Shown: positions 1 to 8,083 of the stretch, piece by piece | How positions within the stretch are numbered: the stretch's first letter is position 1 | Layout: each line of letters starts with the position of its first letter | NCBI GenBank assembly: GCA_947383005.1 | Contig: CANDBT010000018.1 | Location: 1-64,000 of the forward strand | Length of the DNA stretch: 64,000 nucleotides | Reading direction: 5' to 3' | Source: an uncultured bacterium | Lineage (GTDB): Bacteria; Bacillota; Clostridia; Lachnospirales; Lachnospiraceae | Translations under genes and position numbers: made by a program | The notes under the pieces: model-generated | The model's database searches: none | What the model saw: the letters and a program-made list of their open reading frames with translations, nothing else | What the model was told of the DNA's origin: nothing

Positions 1-45
1 GAACTCTTATCAGGGAAACTCAAATTTCCATAGACACAGAATTCT

Positions 46-423
46 TTACATCCTCGAAGAAATTTGAAAAAGATAATGTTCCTGCTTAATGTTTCTGGGA
101 ATGATTCTTGGCAAATGTTCGGCCTCTTTGGATTTTACCCGGATTTTAGCAAAGGGGTTATCGCTCCCTAAACGTTCTTCTTCCTCGAGGTATTTGTAAA
201 AAGCTTTTATGCTGGCAATTTTGCGTTTGACTGTTTTTTGGCGGTATTTTTTATGCAATCCGGTTATATACTCTTCGATTTTTGGTTTGGAAAGAATATC
301 TTTTTTTATATAAGATAGATATTGTTTTAAATCAATTTGGTATGCTTTTAATGTATTATTATTCAATTCTTTACGATATTGGCAAAATTCGATACATTGT
401 TTCATTTCTTTTATCGCATCCAT
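46..423 (-). pseudogene. Truncated tyrosine recombinase (integrase N-terminal domain only)
   Basis: The 125 residues match the SAM-like core-binding domain of XerC/XerD-type tyrosine recombinases: an N-terminal segment with NNNTLKAYQIDLKQYLSYIK, then a KRKIASIKAFYKYLEEEE helix and a DNPFAKI turn. Family members are about 290-330 residues and carry the catalytic Arg-His-Arg-Tyr domain after this point. Here the reading frame ends in a short unrelated tail (QISSRM) just after LPRIIPRNI, where the catalytic domain should start. The start has a good ribosome site (GAAGGAG) on the minus strand. It is therefore probably a decayed gene that binds DNA at most and cannot recombine. Only 45 bases remain beyond its stop, so a frameshifted remainder outside the window cannot be excluded. 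It sits next to the uronide locus and may mark an old integration event. Confidence 0.75.
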
Positions 424-558
424 ATCAACGGCTCCTTCTTCTATGGTTTTGGTAAGTTTGTTTCATTATACGATAAATCGCCCTAAAGGGAAACCTGATT
501 TTTTATCTTGAGATTTTACAGCTATTTCTTGAGAAAAGACATAGCCTTGTTATTTGAT

Positions 559-588
559 TTGTTGTAGAATAAACGAATAATGTATAGT
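559..588 (+). promoter_or_regulatory. Predicted sigma-A promoter of uidA
   Basis: TTGTTG at 559-564 and TATAGT at 583-588 are separated by 18 bases. The -10 box is the left end of the 36-bp palindrome at 583-618, so a protein bound there would block the promoter. This is a prediction from sequence only. Confidence 0.45.
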
Positions 589-618
589 AAACGACAAAAT
601 ATTTTGTCGTTTGCTATA
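583..618. promoter_or_regulatory. 36-bp near-perfect palindrome, probable operator upstream of uidA
   Basis: The arms 583-600 and 601-618 are reverse complements with one mismatch and no loop. The centre reads GACAAAATATTTTGTC. It overlaps the predicted -10 box and start point of uidA and lies about 65 bp before the uidA start codon. Dyads of this kind are typical operators for dimeric repressors such as GntR or LacI family members. No such regulator gene lies in the window. A role as a hairpin in RNA or as an old recombination site is also possible. Confidence 0.55.
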
Positions 619-682
619 ACGCTTAACTGAAAATTAAGGTAAGGCATGCAATGGCCAAAGAGGCAGACAAAAGGAGAGGAAT

Positions 683-2533
683 ATGTTGTATCCAAGAGAA
701 AATGAAGTGCGTATGGTAGCGGACTTGTCAGGAATTTGGGATTTTAAGCTGGGAGATGAGAAAGAGCCGGGAGAATGCTGCGATGAATTTTGGGACGGGG
801 AAACGATTGCCGTTCCGGCTTCTTATAATGACCAGAAAGATGACCGGGCTTATCGTGAGCATTATGGCTGGGTCTATTATCAAAGGGCATTTACCATACC
901 CCGCTGCTGGCAGGGGGAGAGGATTGTGCTGCGGTTTGATGCCGTAACCCACCGGGCAAAGGTTTATCTGGACGGAAGATTGGCGTGCGAACATAAAGGG
1001 GGTTTCCTGCCGTTTGAGGTGGAACTTGACGGGCTGGCGGCTGCGGGACAGCGTGTGAGGCTGACTGTGGCGGTGGATAACCAGGTGAACCATCATACGC
1101 TTCCTATAGGAAATGAAGGGAATATGGCGTTTTTCGGCTCGGATAATCCGGGAGTGCCAGGAGTGGAAGCGGCTAAGTTGTGGAGAAAGCCGAAAAACCA
1201 GCCCAATTTTGATTTTTTCAATTATGCGGGAATCAACCGTCCGGTAAGGCTTTATACAACGCCTGCGGTTTATGTGGAAGATGTTACGTTGGTGCCGGAT
1301 ATCTGCGGTGAGGATGGCTTGGTAAAGTATGAAATCCGGATTGGCGGAGCGTCAAAAGAGGAAAAAGCTAAACATGAGGAAAATGACGGGGATTTTGCTG
1401 GCCAGCCGCTGGTACATGTGGATATTTTCGATGCCCAGGGCCATTGTGTCGCTGCCGCGGATGGAACGGCGGGAGAGATAACGATACCGAAAGCCCGTTT
1501 CTGGTGGCCTTGGCCGAAAGAGCCGTATTTGTATACGGCAGTTATCCGCTGCGGCGAAGACCGTTATGAGCAGAAGCTTGGGATTCGCACGGTTAAAGTG
1601 GAAGGAACACAATTTTTGATTAACGGAGAGCCTTTTTACTTCAAAGGTTTTGGCAAGCATGAAGATTCGGCATTCCATGGCCGGGGGCTGGATCAGTGCC
1701 TCAATGTAAAGGATGTGAATTTGATTCACTGGCTTAATGCCAATTCATTCCGCACCAGCCACTATCCCTATGCGGAGGAGATGTATGACCTTTGTGATCG
1801 GGAGGGGATTGTGGTGATTGACGAGACGCCGGCGGTAGGCATTGCCTCGATAGAAGGGAAAGACCCTTATCGGACGTTCTCTGTCCGTAAGCATCATGAA
1901 CAAGTGCTGCGGGATCTGGTTGCGCGGGATAAAAACCATCCTTGTGTGGTGATGTGGTCTATGGGAAATGAGCCGGATACGGAACATTATCCGGAATCGG
2001 CTTATGAGTATTGGCATTCGCTTTATGAATTGACCCATCAGCTTGATCCGGCAAACCGTCCGGTGACGTTTGTCTGCTGCCAGAATAATTATGAGCGGGA
2101 TATCGTGACTCGCACGATGGATGTCGTGTGCATTAATCGCTATTATGGCTGGTACAATCTGTCCGGTGATCTTGATGCGGCGTGTTACGGACTGAATCAG
2201 GAACTGGATTTTTGGGAAAAACAGAAAAAGCCGGTTATGATAACCGAATACGGCGCGGATGCCATTGCCGGTATTCATGAATGCGTGGCGGAAATGTTCA
2301 GCGAAGAATTCCAGATGGAATTTTATATGCGGCAGAACGCGGAATTTGATAAACGGAGGTTCTTTATCGGGGAGCACGTGTGGAATTTCGCGGATTTTGC
2401 CACGATTCAGGGGTGTATGCGGGCAGACGGCAATAAAAAAGGACTGCTGACCAGAGATCGGCGGCCGAAAATGGCGGCTCATTATTTCCGGAAACGATGG
2501 AAAGAACTGCCTAATTTCGGCTATAAAAAGTAG
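683..2533 (+). CDS. uidA: Beta-glucuronidase, glycoside hydrolase family 2
   Basis: Retaining exo-enzyme that releases glucuronic acid from beta-glucuronides. The 616 residues compare with 603 in E. coli GusA. Order: GH2 sugar-binding domain (about 1-190), immunoglobulin-like domain (about 190-300, with a charged insertion near 224-238), TIM barrel (about 300-600). The acid/base Glu is E430 in MWSMGNEPDTE and the nucleophile is E522 in MITEYGAD. N584-K586 fits the N-x-K motif that reads the sugar carboxylate in true glucuronidases. The stretch between DETPAVG and ARDKNHP is about 13 residues shorter than in E. coli, so the active-site loop 1 is short or absent. No signal peptide is present, so it acts in the cytoplasm. 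The ribosome site AAAGGAGAGG precedes the ATG. It is transcribed alone, convergent with the response regulator. Confidence 0.95.
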   Translation: MLYPRENEVRMVADLSGIWDFKLGDEKEPGECCDEFWDGETIAVPASYNDQKDDRAYREHYGWVYYQRAFTIPRCWQGERIVLRFDAVTHRAKVYLDGRLACEHKGGFLPFEVELDGLAAAGQRVRLTVAVDNQVNHHTLPIGNEGNMAFFGSDNPGVPGVEAAKLWRKPKNQPNFDFFNYAGINRPVRLYTTPAVYVEDVTLVPDICGEDGLVKYEIRIGGASKEEKAKHEENDGDFAGQPLVHVDIFDAQGHCVAAADGTAGEITIPKARFWWPWPKEPYLYTAVIRCGEDRYEQKLGIRTVKVEGTQFLINGEPFYFKGFGKHEDSAFHGRGLDQCLNVKDVNLIHWLNANSFRTSHYPYAEEMYDLCDREGIVVIDETPAVGIASIEGKDPYRTFSVRKHHEQVLRDLVARDKNHPCVVMWSMGNEPDTEHYPESAYEYWHSLYELTHQLDPANRPVTFVCCQNNYERDIVTRTMDVVCINRYYGWYNLSGDLDAACYGLNQELDFWEKQKKPVMITEYGADAIAGIHECVAEMFSEEFQMEFYMRQNAEFDKRRFFIGEHVWNFADFATIQGCMRADGNKKGLLTRDRRPKMAAHYFRKRWKELPNFGYKK

Positions 2534-2569
2534 AAAAGAAACTTAGCTTTTAATTCCTGACAAAGAGAG

Positions 2570-2602
2570 GATTCCATGGAATCAGGTTTCTTCAAACCCT
2601 GA
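2570..2602. terminator. Weak hairpins between convergent uidA and the response regulator
   Basis: A 14-bp palindrome (2570-2583) adjoins an imperfect stem (2582-2602, TCAGGTTT against AAACCCTGA). They lie in the gap between two converging genes, where a bidirectional terminator is expected. No clear T-run follows on either strand, so the call is weak. Confidence 0.25.
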
Positions 2603-2643
2603 TGTCCGTGGGATTTTCTCTTTATATTTTTGTTTGGGAAACA

Positions 2644-4269
2644 TTATTCTTTATTATTTTCCGGGGGAGCCTGCAAATGGGATTGGATATAATCCCTTGG
2701 GGATACCCCTTCGACTTTTTTAAAAACTTTACTGAAATAAAAGGCGCTTTCAAAACCAAGCCGGTCAGCGGCTTCATAGATTTTCAGCCTATGCTCCAGC
2801 AACAGGGATTTGGCAAGGGTTATTTTCTTCTGAGTGATATATTCAGAAAATCCGATGCCGCAGTTTTTCTTAAAAAGGGCGCTTAAGTAATTGGGGCTGA
2901 GGCCGAAAACGGCGGCTACCTCGTTGAGAGTAAGCCGGTCTTCCAGATGGCTGTTGATATATTTTTGCACACTGGAAACCACATGGTCTTTGTATGTTTT
3001 GCGCTTGTTTTTCAATACCTGGCAGAGGCCGTCCCGCAAAGTGTTCAGCCATTGGGCTATCTGCACTACGTCTTCCTGCTTGTAGAGGGAACGATAACCG
3101 TCCGGGTAGGCGGAAAAAATCTCCTGAAGGGTATTTTCGCCGTCAGGAAGCAGGGACAGGGCCAGATAGAGGATATTGCAGGCTCCGTCCACAGCTTGCA
3201 GAAAGCGTTGTGGGTAGGATAAAAACAGCTCCGAGATTTCACTCAAGGTGCGATAGAGGATATCTGTATCAAATTCTTCGAAAGCTTGCGTAAGTGCATT
3301 TTTAAAAACGGTAATATTAAACGCATTGCGGCAGGAATTTCCGTTGGAACGGGAAAAGAAGACGATGGGCGCCTGGCGGCTGGCCATGCCTATAGCCTGG
3401 CGCGCTTCCTGGTAGGAGGCGCTGATTTTCATGGGGTCGTCCACCGGGCTGCCGATTCCGGCAGAAAGCCATACATTAAAATAGTTATGTACCATCGAGC
3501 AGGTGTTTTCCCAGGCTGCACGAATATTTCCCGTTTTCATCTGGGCAGCAGTAGGAAAATGGTAGATTACGGCAAAATGAATTTTGTCAAGGGAAATCAC
3601 GTAACATGGAATATGCTTGTTTAAAAGTTCCTGAATCATCTGCAGGCTGCTGGAGTAGAGATTCATCTGTTGCGAAATATTCATTTCCCGGGCTATATTG
3701 CTGTGAATTTCTCCATGGGAGGCCATATAACAGTTGTCCGAAAAGTCTAATTTGAGATCCCTCATCTGGATTTCAAATTGTTCCCGGCTGTCAAATAAAT
3801 TATGCAGCAAACGCATAAAAAACTTATCCCGATAGCTTTGGAGCATGGGACGGCCGGAAACCTGTTTGAAGGCTTTGCTGGCTTTGAGTTCTTCCAGCCG
3901 TTCCAAAGCCCGGCGGATGGAAGCGCTTAAATGTTCCTCGTCCAGTTCAAGTTTGATCAGGTAGTCGACAACCTGATAGGAGAGGGCTTCCTTAATCAGC
4001 GGGAATTCCTCGTAGCTGGTTAAAATGAGGAAAAGCGGGATGGAACCCATCTCTTCTCTACAGGTGCGGGCCAGATCCAGCCCGTTCATTAGCGGCATTT
4101 TGATGTCGGTGATGACCAGCTCCGGCGAATATTCGCGGATCATATCCAGGGCAGCCTGGCCGTTCATGGCGGTTCCGCATATTTCAATGCCAAAATCAGC
4201 CCAGTTTATCATGGATTTAATGCCGATTAGCACTAACGGTTCATCGTCGGCTATCAATAATTTTATCAT
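2644..4269 (-). CDS. YesN-type response regulator with AraC-family DNA-binding domain
   Basis: Receiver domain at residues 1-120: acidic pair in LLIADDEP, phosphoacceptor D55 in VITDIKMPLMNG, conserved Lys near 110. A long middle region (about 130-430) of the YesN type has no known catalytic motif. The C-terminal 100 residues carry two AraC/XylS helix-turn-helix motifs (LTLNEVAAVFGLSPNYLSAL and the RLGFESAFYFSKVFKK segment). It pairs with the sensor kinase just upstream on the same strand. By analogy with YesM/YesN systems it is expected to activate the adjacent sugar ABC operon that starts at 6584. The 541-residue length is normal for the family. The specific ligand is not known; a uronide oligosaccharide is inferred from the neighbours. 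Confidence 0.9.
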   Translation of the reverse strand: MIKLLIADDEPLVLIGIKSMINWADFGIEICGTAMNGQAALDMIREYSPELVITDIKMPLMNGLDLARTCREEMGSIPLFLILTSYEEFPLIKEALSYQVVDYLIKLELDEEHLSASIRRALERLEELKASKAFKQVSGRPMLQSYRDKFFMRLLHNLFDSREQFEIQMRDLKLDFSDNCYMASHGEIHSNIAREMNISQQMNLYSSSLQMIQELLNKHIPCYVISLDKIHFAVIYHFPTAAQMKTGNIRAAWENTCSMVHNYFNVWLSAGIGSPVDDPMKISASYQEARQAIGMASRQAPIVFFSRSNGNSCRNAFNITVFKNALTQAFEEFDTDILYRTLSEISELFLSYPQRFLQAVDGACNILYLALSLLPDGENTLQEIFSAYPDGYRSLYKQEDVVQIAQWLNTLRDGLCQVLKNKRKTYKDHVVSSVQKYINSHLEDRLTLNEVAAVFGLSPNYLSALFKKNCGIGFSEYITQKKITLAKSLLLEHRLKIYEAADRLGFESAFYFSKVFKKVEGVSPRDYIQSHLQAPPENNKE

Positions 4270-4317
4270 TATTTTATCTCCCTATTATATTTATCATGAT
4301 TCTGACAAGTGACTAAT

Positions 4318-4415
4318 CGTAACAGTTCAGACAGGGCATCTTCTGGCCCGTCTGCGTTGGACAAAAGCCGGGATGTCCATCCGATGGGGAATTTTCCGCC
4401 ATTTGAACTGTTACG
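4318..4415. repeat. 98-bp element with perfect 12-bp inverted ends (CGTAACAGTTCA)
   Basis: CGTAACAGTTCA at 4318-4329 is the exact reverse complement of 4404-4415. A nested stem lies inside (CAGACAGGGC at 4328-4337 against GGCCCGTCTG at 4345-4354). The element fills the gap between the sensor kinase and response regulator genes. The same TAACTGTTCA core recurs in several other gaps of this window. Confidence 0.65.
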
Positions 4416-4416
4416 T

Positions 4417-6321
4417 TTAATCAGCGGAGTGGTTTGCTATGGTGTGAGCAGCAATGGATACTGCCCGTCCGTCAGAGGCAGGAAGAAAGCGGCAGGGCAG
4501 AGTGATGGACATAAGGGTATACTCTCCTATGCTGCTTTCGATGGAAATGCCGTAATTTTCCCCGAAATCATATTGTATCCGCTTGTTTACATTACTGATG
4601 CCTACATGGCGAAAAAAGTTTGCCGATGACTGGGAATCGCCTTTAAGGACTTTGTCAATCATTTCGTCGGTCATTCCCACTCCGTTGTCTCGGATTGATA
4701 TCCGCCAACTATGAGATGGCTGCCCATCTGAGCCGAATTCGGCCCGGATAAGGATTTTGCCGGCGCAGCCTTTGGGTTCGATGCCATGAAACATAGCATT
4801 TTCAATAATCGGCTGCAAAGTAAAACGGTGAATGAGGCATTGGAGCAGGAGGGGATCATCGATTTGGTAATCGATGGTAATATTTCCTCCGTAACGGTAT
4901 TGCTGGATCAGGGAATAATCTTTTACCAGATCCAGTTCTTCCCTGAGAGGAATCAGGGCTGAAGTGCCTTTGGAGACATTTTTCATCAGGCGGGCCAGAG
5001 CGGTGGTCATCTCCGCAATACCGGTGGCATTTTGAATCGTAGCCATCCATTTGATTGAGTTTAAGGTATTGTAAAGAAAATGAGGGTTAATCTGGCTTTG
5101 CAGAATCTGGTATTCCAGGTCTTTTTTCTGTTTCTCATCTTCTACTTTTTTATTCATCAAAGTAACTACATTTTCCGACATCTGGTTGATGCCCTGCCCG
5201 ATCAGGCCCCATTCGTTTTCCCATTCGATTGCCGGTTCACGGGAGAAATCACCTTGGGAGACGGCCGTGATTTTTTCCAGGATTTTTTGTACCGGGCGAT
5301 TGATAATCCGGTTCAGCAAGGCATACAGAGTGAGGCCAATCAGACAAAGGACACCGGCAATGCCAACAGTAAGCAGCAGGTAAGCCTGAAATTGGGCCTG
5401 ATAAGATTTTTCGGAAAGAACCTGGGAAACGAACCAGCCTTCCGGACCAAGGGGACAAGTAATCATGATCCGTTTCCGTCCATTGTCGAGGAGCACCTGG
5501 CTGACATGGCTTTCCTCGTTGAAAGCCTGGCCGCTGATATCGGCGAGGATCTGGTATTCTGGCGCGATTTCCACAAGATGGCCGTTCTGGCGGCAGTAGG
5601 TATGTTCACCTAAATGGATATAAAGCCGGGCATCTTCCTCCAGCGGAAAAACTTCCAGAAGATCCAGAAAAATGCGTTCCGATATGGAGATATAGCACCA
5701 GCCTACGACCCGGGAACCATAAGGGCTGTGAACCGGGCGGATTACGGGAATTACCTGGCTGGCGCTGGCAGATACCAGCGGGTTATCGATAATCGGCCAT
5801 GGATAAGGGGAAGCCTCCAGTAACGTTTGGAAAATATCCGTTTGGCAAAAATGGTCTATGGTTTGAGGCGTACTGGCAGAGGATGTATCGGAGATCTGCA
5901 GATAGTTGCGCCGGTTTACAGGGCTGATAATTACCTGCGTCAGATATTCGTGGGAGGAATTGTTTTGATATTCCTCTTTCAGCCGCTCGTATGCGCTTAA
6001 AGCGGTAATCCGCAGGGAAGAATTTTCCGAAGAGATGGAAGGCATCTGTTCCGTATTTTGGAAAGCTTCCAGATAACGGCCTAATTCCATACTGGTACAG
6101 CACCATTGGCTGAAGCCGAGAATGTTTTCCATGTGGGAGCTGATATTTCCGGAAAGGACTTGAAGGCTATACTCTGCGGACTGCAACTGGTTTCTTTTTA
6201 AAAATGTCTGGAACAAGGAAAAACAGACGGAGATGGTGAGCAAAGTCGTGACGGTGGTAACTGCCGCGGTACTCAACATAATTTTGCTGCGAATGCTTCT
6301 GGGCCAGGCAAATTTCGGCAT
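4417..6321 (-). CDS. YesM-type sensor histidine kinase
   Basis: Membrane sensor of 634 residues. TM1 at about 15-37, an extracellular sensing region of roughly 270 residues, TM2 at about 313-336, a HAMP linker, a short coiled coil, then the His_kinase domain with phosphoacceptor H414 in INPHFLYNTL. The HATPase domain has its N box near LQPIIENAMFHGI and a G box in RDNGVGMTDEMIDK. This architecture is the one usually paired with YesN regulators, and the regulator gene follows on the same strand after a 147-bp gap holding an inverted-repeat element. It is divergent from the ABC operon, so it and the regulator probably report an extracellular or transported sugar. The last about 25 residues are not a recognised domain. 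Confidence 0.92.
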   Translation of the reverse strand: MPKFAWPRSIRSKIMLSTAAVTTVTTLLTISVCFSLFQTFLKRNQLQSAEYSLQVLSGNISSHMENILGFSQWCCTSMELGRYLEAFQNTEQMPSISSENSSLRITALSAYERLKEEYQNNSSHEYLTQVIISPVNRRNYLQISDTSSASTPQTIDHFCQTDIFQTLLEASPYPWPIIDNPLVSASASQVIPVIRPVHSPYGSRVVGWCYISISERIFLDLLEVFPLEEDARLYIHLGEHTYCRQNGHLVEIAPEYQILADISGQAFNEESHVSQVLLDNGRKRIMITCPLGPEGWFVSQVLSEKSYQAQFQAYLLLTVGIAGVLCLIGLTLYALLNRIINRPVQKILEKITAVSQGDFSREPAIEWENEWGLIGQGINQMSENVVTLMNKKVEDEKQKKDLEYQILQSQINPHFLYNTLNSIKWMATIQNATGIAEMTTALARLMKNVSKGTSALIPLREELDLVKDYSLIQQYRYGGNITIDYQIDDPLLLQCLIHRFTLQPIIENAMFHGIEPKGCAGKILIRAEFGSDGQPSHSWRISIRDNGVGMTDEMIDKVLKGDSQSSANFFRHVGISNVNKRIQYDFGENYGISIESSIGEYTLMSITLPCRFLPASDGRAVSIAAHTIANHSAD

Positions 6322-6501
6322 AACAGATTCTCCTTTGTATCATGGCATTTCTTTAATCATAGGCGTTAGTTAAGCATTTGTCAAATGAATACAATTGTTA
6401 AATATTACCGGTTTCCGGGAAAAAGTACATATTTTAAAAAATAACAGGTAATATTTATAAGAAAAAAAGAAAAAATGGAAGCTTTTTTAGTAAAAAATCC
6501 A

Positions 6502-6530
6502 TTCAGAACAGAAAAAATCTACATTATAAT
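6502..6530 (+). promoter_or_regulatory. Predicted promoter of the uronide ABC operon
   Basis: A perfect TATAAT at 6525-6530 is preceded, after 17 bases, by the weak -35 TTCAGA at 6502-6507. A strong -10 with a poor -35 suits a promoter that needs an activator such as the adjacent YesN-type regulator. The 262-bp divergent gap is very AT-rich, with A-tracts at about 6430-6480. Confidence 0.55.
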
Positions 6531-6583
6531 AAACTCATAACAATAAAGGTGCACAACAGTGCCACCGAAGAGGAGGAAAAAGG

Positions 6584-7945
6584 ATGAAAAAAAGACGTTT
6601 ACTAAGCCTGATGACAGCAGCAGCTATGGCGGGCAGCCTGGCAGCCTGCGGAGGAGGAAACCAGGGCGGGGAGACGACGCCGGCTGCAGCAGGCGGAGGA
6701 GAGACGGCGGCGACTACGGCGACGGAGACGGTGGAGGCCAAAGAAGGGCAGACCGTGATGCGCTGGTCGATTTGGGACAAGGATTTGACCGCATACTATC
6801 AGCCGCTGATTGACGAATTTGAAAAACAGAATCCGGATTTGAAGATTGAAATGGTTGATTTGGGAAGCTCGGATTACCAGACTGTACTGGGAACCCAGCT
6901 TACCGGTTCCGGTTCTGATTTTGACATCGTTACGATTAAGGATGTGCCCGGATATACGACATTGGTAAACAAAGGCGTATTGGAACCGTTAGATGAATAT
7001 ATTGCCAAGGACAATGTGGATCTGGCCGCGTTTAAAGGGCTGACGGATCAGATTACGGTTGAAGATAAGCTGTATGAGCTTCCTTTCCGGAGCGACTTTT
7101 GGGTGGTTTATTATAATAAAGATGTATTCGATGCAGCAGGAGTGGATTACCCTACCAATGATATGACTTTTGACCAATACGACGAACTGGCCAGAAAGCT
7201 GACGGTGGATGTCCCCGGCCAGGAAGTTTATGGCGCCCACTATCATACATGGAGAAGCGCGGTTCAGTTGTTCGGTATCCTGGATGGGAAGAATACCATT
7301 CTCGACGGGACATATGATTTCCTGAAGCCTTACTATGAGATGGTGCTGGCTGAGCAGGAAGATGGCATATGCCAGGATTATGCTACGTTGAAAACTTCTA
7401 ACCTTCATTATTCGGGCGCTTTCTCCCAAGGGAATGTCGGAATGATGAATATGGGAACCTGGTTTATCGCTACCATGATTGATAAGATTAAATCCGGAGA
7501 ATACACGGATTGCGCCAACTGGGGAATCGTCAAATATCCTCATGCAGACGGTGTGGAACCGGGTTCTACCCTGGCAACCATTACGGCTCTGTCTATTCCG
7601 GCCAGTGCTCCTCATAAAGAAGACGCCTGGAAATTTGTGAAATTTGTCTGTGGAGAAGAGGGCGCGGAGATTATCGCGGCTACAGGCAATATCCCGGCTT
7701 TGATGAGTGACGGCATTGCCGACACGATTTCATCCAAAGACGGATTCCCGGCAGATGACGGCAGCAAGGAAGCTTTGCAGACGGCGAATCTTTATCTGGA
7801 GATGCCGGTCAGCGCCAAGAGTTCGGAGATTGAAATCGTACTCAACGAGGCTCATGATAATATTATGACCGGAAATACCAGTATTGATGAAGGTATCGCA
7901 GACATGAACGAAAAGGTCGGAGCAATTCTTGGAGGCGGACAGTAA
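6584..7945 (+). CDS. Extracellular sugar-binding lipoprotein of an ABC importer
   Basis: The 453 residues have a lipoprotein signal with lipobox SLAAC and lipidated C22, then a low-complexity Gly/Thr/Ala linker (about 23-50) and a family 1 solute-binding fold (TVMRWSIWDKDL, then IVTIKDVPGYTTLVNKGVLEP segments). It captures an oligosaccharide outside the membrane for the two permeases that follow. The ribosome site AGAGGAGGAAAAAGG is strong. A stem-loop directly after the gene may protect its mRNA and favour its higher level over the permeases. The ATPase subunit is not encoded here; such CUT1-type importers commonly share an MsmK-like ATPase from elsewhere. The substrate is inferred from the GH88 and lyase genes downstream. 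Confidence 0.93.
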   Translation: MKKRRLLSLMTAAAMAGSLAACGGGNQGGETTPAAAGGGETAATTATETVEAKEGQTVMRWSIWDKDLTAYYQPLIDEFEKQNPDLKIEMVDLGSSDYQTVLGTQLTGSGSDFDIVTIKDVPGYTTLVNKGVLEPLDEYIAKDNVDLAAFKGLTDQITVEDKLYELPFRSDFWVVYYNKDVFDAAGVDYPTNDMTFDQYDELARKLTVDVPGQEVYGAHYHTWRSAVQLFGILDGKNTILDGTYDFLKPYYEMVLAEQEDGICQDYATLKTSNLHYSGAFSQGNVGMMNMGTWFIATMIDKIKSGEYTDCANWGIVKYPHADGVEPGSTLATITALSIPASAPHKEDAWKFVKFVCGEEGAEIIAATGNIPALMSDGIADTISSKDGFPADDGSKEALQTANLYLEMPVSAKSSEIEIVLNEAHDNIMTGNTSIDEGIADMNEKVGAILGGGQ

Positions 7946-7992
7946 ATTCCTAGTACATCAGGTGCCGCCATAAATGAAAAAACAAACTGAAG

Positions 7993-8014
7993 GCAGGCGA
8001 GAACAATCGCCTGC
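7993..8014 (+). terminator. Stem-loop after the binding-protein gene
   Basis: GCAGGCGA (7993-8000) pairs with TCGCCTGC (8007-8014) and is followed by TTTATT. It resembles a partial terminator or mRNA 3' stabiliser, as often seen between binding-protein and permease genes. Confidence 0.6.
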
Positions 8015-8023
8015 TTTATTACA

Positions 8024-8064
8024 AAGTATCCGGCAAAACGCGTCAGTAACGCGTCCTGCCGGAT
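8024..8064. repeat. Two-tier hairpin repeat, copy 1
   Basis: An outer stem ATCCGGCA (8028-8035) with TGCCGGAT (8057-8064) encloses ACGCGT-CAGTA-ACGCGT (8038-8054). A 41-base match with about 32 identities occurs at 41653-41693. All differences are transitions. Both copies sit shortly upstream of a start codon. Confidence 0.6.
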
Positions 8065-8083
8065 GAAAAGAAAGGCAGGTATT

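Noticed and set aside
1745-2482. 245-codon minus-strand frame in uidA
   Set aside because: Antisense of the glucuronidase barrel that includes both catalytic motifs on the plus strand.
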